Assembly (NCBI RefSeq): GCF_037996825.1
Contig: NZ_JBBNAC010000001.1
Coordinates: 1,178,001 to 1,242,000 of the forward strand
DNA from: Bdellovibrio sp. BCCA
Lineage (GTDB): Bacteria; Bdellovibrionota; Bdellovibrionia; Bdellovibrionales; Bdellovibrionaceae
Length of the DNA stretch: 64,000 bases
Direction of reading: 5' to 3'
The notes beneath the pieces were generated by a model, which was given only the letters and a program-made list of their open reading frames with translations, was not told the DNA's origin and ran no database searches. Below, piece by piece: positions 62,928-64,000 of this stretch (position 1 is the stretch's first letter; each line of letters begins with the position of its first letter). The position numbers and the translations under genes were made by a program.

Positions 62928-62958
62928 CTTATCGGTCTATTCCGAGGAGGCCTTCACT
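62928..62958 (-). promoter_or_regulatory. Sigma-28-like promoter of the second fibre gene (predicted leaderless)
   Basis: AGTGAAG (62958-62952), 16 nt, CCGATAAG (62935-62928), ATG 6 nt later: the same boxes and both distances as at 60164-60194, while the spacer sequences differ. Confidence 0.6.
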
Positions 62959-62989
62959 TTGCAAAGTTATATTGGTTCGCTGCGAGACT

Positions 62990-64000
62990 CTATACTGTCG
63001 TTTTAGCCAGAGGGAGTTTCAAAGTGACACGAGTACCACGAGGTTGTGTCTGTGTGGCTTTTTCTTGAGAGTGGATTTCAATCGTTCCATCCATCATCTG
63101 TAAATATTCTTTTACAAGTGGCATGCCGTAGCCAGTGCCTTTTTCTCCTTGAGTTCCAGAGCGAGTCGTTTGCGCATTGAGATTGAAGATCTGATTGAGA
63201 ATATGCTCAGGAATCCCAATGCCATAATCTTGAATTTCGATGATAACCTGTTCATCGGTCGAATACGCTTTAAGATCAATGCGATCCCCCGGATGAGAGA
63301 ACTTAATGGCGTTGTTCAAAAGATTTAATAGAACGACGTTGCTCAAGATGGTTTTTTCACCGTTGATCAACATGCGATCGCGGGAAATATCCAAAGACAG
63401 CTTGATGCCTTTTTTCTGAGCCACACCCAAGGTGCTCTCGTAGACTTCGTGCAAAACCAGGGTGAGAGAGATCGGCTTCAAAGGCAGAGCAGCTTTTCCA
63501 TCTTTAACAGATTTTAAATGCCGCACCTGCGCAAGCAGATTGTTGATATCATCCACAGCCTTTTCAATTTTTTCAAACTCCAAAGAGCTGATGCTGTTCT
63601 CGCGATCTTCTTTGGCTTTGACCAAATTGTAAGTCATCGAAGAAAGAGTGTTAGCGATGTCATGAATCAAAACGCGTAAAAGGTTCTCGATATCGAGATT
63701 TTTCTCCATGAGGCGTTTCATAAAACGTTCTTCGCCCATTATATATTGATGCGTCGTAAAGCAGGAGAAGATCAGAAAGGTGACAAGGTTAAAGAGCTTT
63801 TCTTTTCCGTAGTCGCCATAGTCTGCAATAACATTCGGTCCTAGGTCGTTGGCCTTAAGATACCAGAAAAAGATGATGATCGAAGCAACGATGAAGTAAC
63901 CCACCACGGCGCCAGGAAGTCCGATCAAAATTCCCAAGACCAAAGGAACGGCGGCAAGCCAAAAGACCCCTGGGGCGTCTCCTCCTCCGGCCGTGTAAAG
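62990..64000 (-). CDS. Partial sensor histidine kinase (N-terminus beyond right edge)
   Basis: The frame stays open to base 64000 (upstream residues read LYTAGGGDAPGVFWLAAVPL before the LVLGILIGLPG helix), so the true start is outside the window. Visible: four hydrophobic segments, then a dimerisation box VLIHDIANTLSSMTYNLV (His-Asp-Ile-x-Asn rather than His-Glu), N box LLNLLNNAIKFSHPGD, G1 IQDYGIGIPEHIL, and G2 GTGYGMPLVKEYL. A membrane histidine kinase of the HisKA/HATPase type with a 7-TM-like input region. No response regulator is visible on this side. Confidence 0.88.
   Translation of the reverse strand, partial: LYTAGGGDAPGVFWLAAVPLVLGILIGLPGAVVGYFIVASIIIFFWYLKANDLGPNVIADYGDYGKEKLFNLVTFLIFSCFTTHQYIMGEERFMKRLMEKNLDIENLLRVLIHDIANTLSSMTYNLVKAKEDRENSISSLEFEKIEKAVDDINNLLAQVRHLKSVKDGKAALPLKPISLTLVLHEVYESTLGVAQKKGIKLSLDISRDRMLINGEKTILSNVVLLNLLNNAIKFSHPGDRIDLKAYSTDEQVIIEIQDYGIGIPEHILNQIFNLNAQTTRSGTQGEKGTGYGMPLVKEYLQMMDGTIEIHSQEKATQTQPRGTRVTLKLPLAKTTV

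Noticed and set aside
1-64000. tRNA, rRNA, tmRNA or known riboswitch
   Set aside because: No stretch with recognisable conserved cores was found on reading; a covariance-model scan would be needed to exclude them.

Overview
The window looks like chromosome from a predatory deltaproteobacterium of the Bdellovibrio type (class Bdellovibrionia). This rests on gene content rather than any search: two long surface fibres that start with the same domain (one ending in an S74 intramolecular-chaperone domain) and match my memory of the 'mosaic adhesive trimer' (MAT) fibres of Bdellovibrio; a TIGR02147/DUF4423-type regulator; a pilA gene inside a clpS-clpA/htpX/dnaJ/dnaK neighbourhood; many lipoproteins and secreted proteins of unknown function; and moderate GC with strong AGGAG ribosome sites. 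No rRNA, tRNA, CRISPR array, prophage or insertion sequence was recognised.

Layout. 1-10.0 kb: a partial lipoprotein, a secreted protein, a membrane protein, a GltB-like FMN protein, a lipase-maturation-factor homologue, then mutS2, lnt and a zinc-ribbon membrane protein. 10.0-14.3 kb is an accessory patch: an orphan HigA-like antitoxin, an RHH/PemK toxin-antitoxin pair, a subtilisin-like protease, and a Fic-fold protein lacking the catalytic histidine whose promoter is packed with palindromes. 14.3-22.9 kb is a cell-wall and protein-quality-control block: lytic transglycosylase, htpX, clpA-clpS, the type IV pilin gene pilA, a TPR-like protein and dnaJ. Between dnaJ and dnaK (22.9-30.4 kb) sits a second accessory patch: an RHS/YD-repeat protein with two small membrane proteins, an HNH nuclease, and a TumE/TumA-like toxin-antitoxin pair. 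dnaK has a sigma-32-type promoter and a clean terminator.

32.4-36.1 kb is a sulfur-handling block: Crp/Fnr regulator, persulfide-dioxygenase-like hydrolase, rhodanese, split YeeE/YedE transporter and a TauE exporter. Next come acetyl-CoA synthetase, a DUF6580 membrane protein and a TIGR02147 regulator. 39-56 kb is mostly housekeeping: two tRNA-dihydrouridine synthases, EVE and YchJ proteins, an SDR enzyme, fumC, a PcrA/UvrD helicase preceded by a small protein that seems to carry the helicase's missing C-terminal domain, an RluA-type synthase, a ParA-like ATPase, a BolA protein and the ribosomal ABC-F protein ettA. 56-63 kb holds two tandem MAT-like fibre genes, and a histidine kinase runs off the right edge.

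The most interesting signals are regulatory. (1) The two fibre genes share an exactly spaced sigma-28-like promoter whose -10 ends 6 nt before the ATG, predicting leaderless mRNAs. (2) A near-perfect intrinsic terminator for pilA lies inside the first codons of the next gene. (3) An 11-bp palindrome overlaps the htpX Shine-Dalgarno site. (4) Operator-like palindromes straddle the fic promoter and ribosome site. (5) A 23-nt inverted repeat (one mismatch) sits immediately upstream of, and inside, the HNH nuclease gene. (6) A structured spacer upstream of dnaK may encode an RNA. (7) A 142-bp palindrome closes the ettA/fibre junction.
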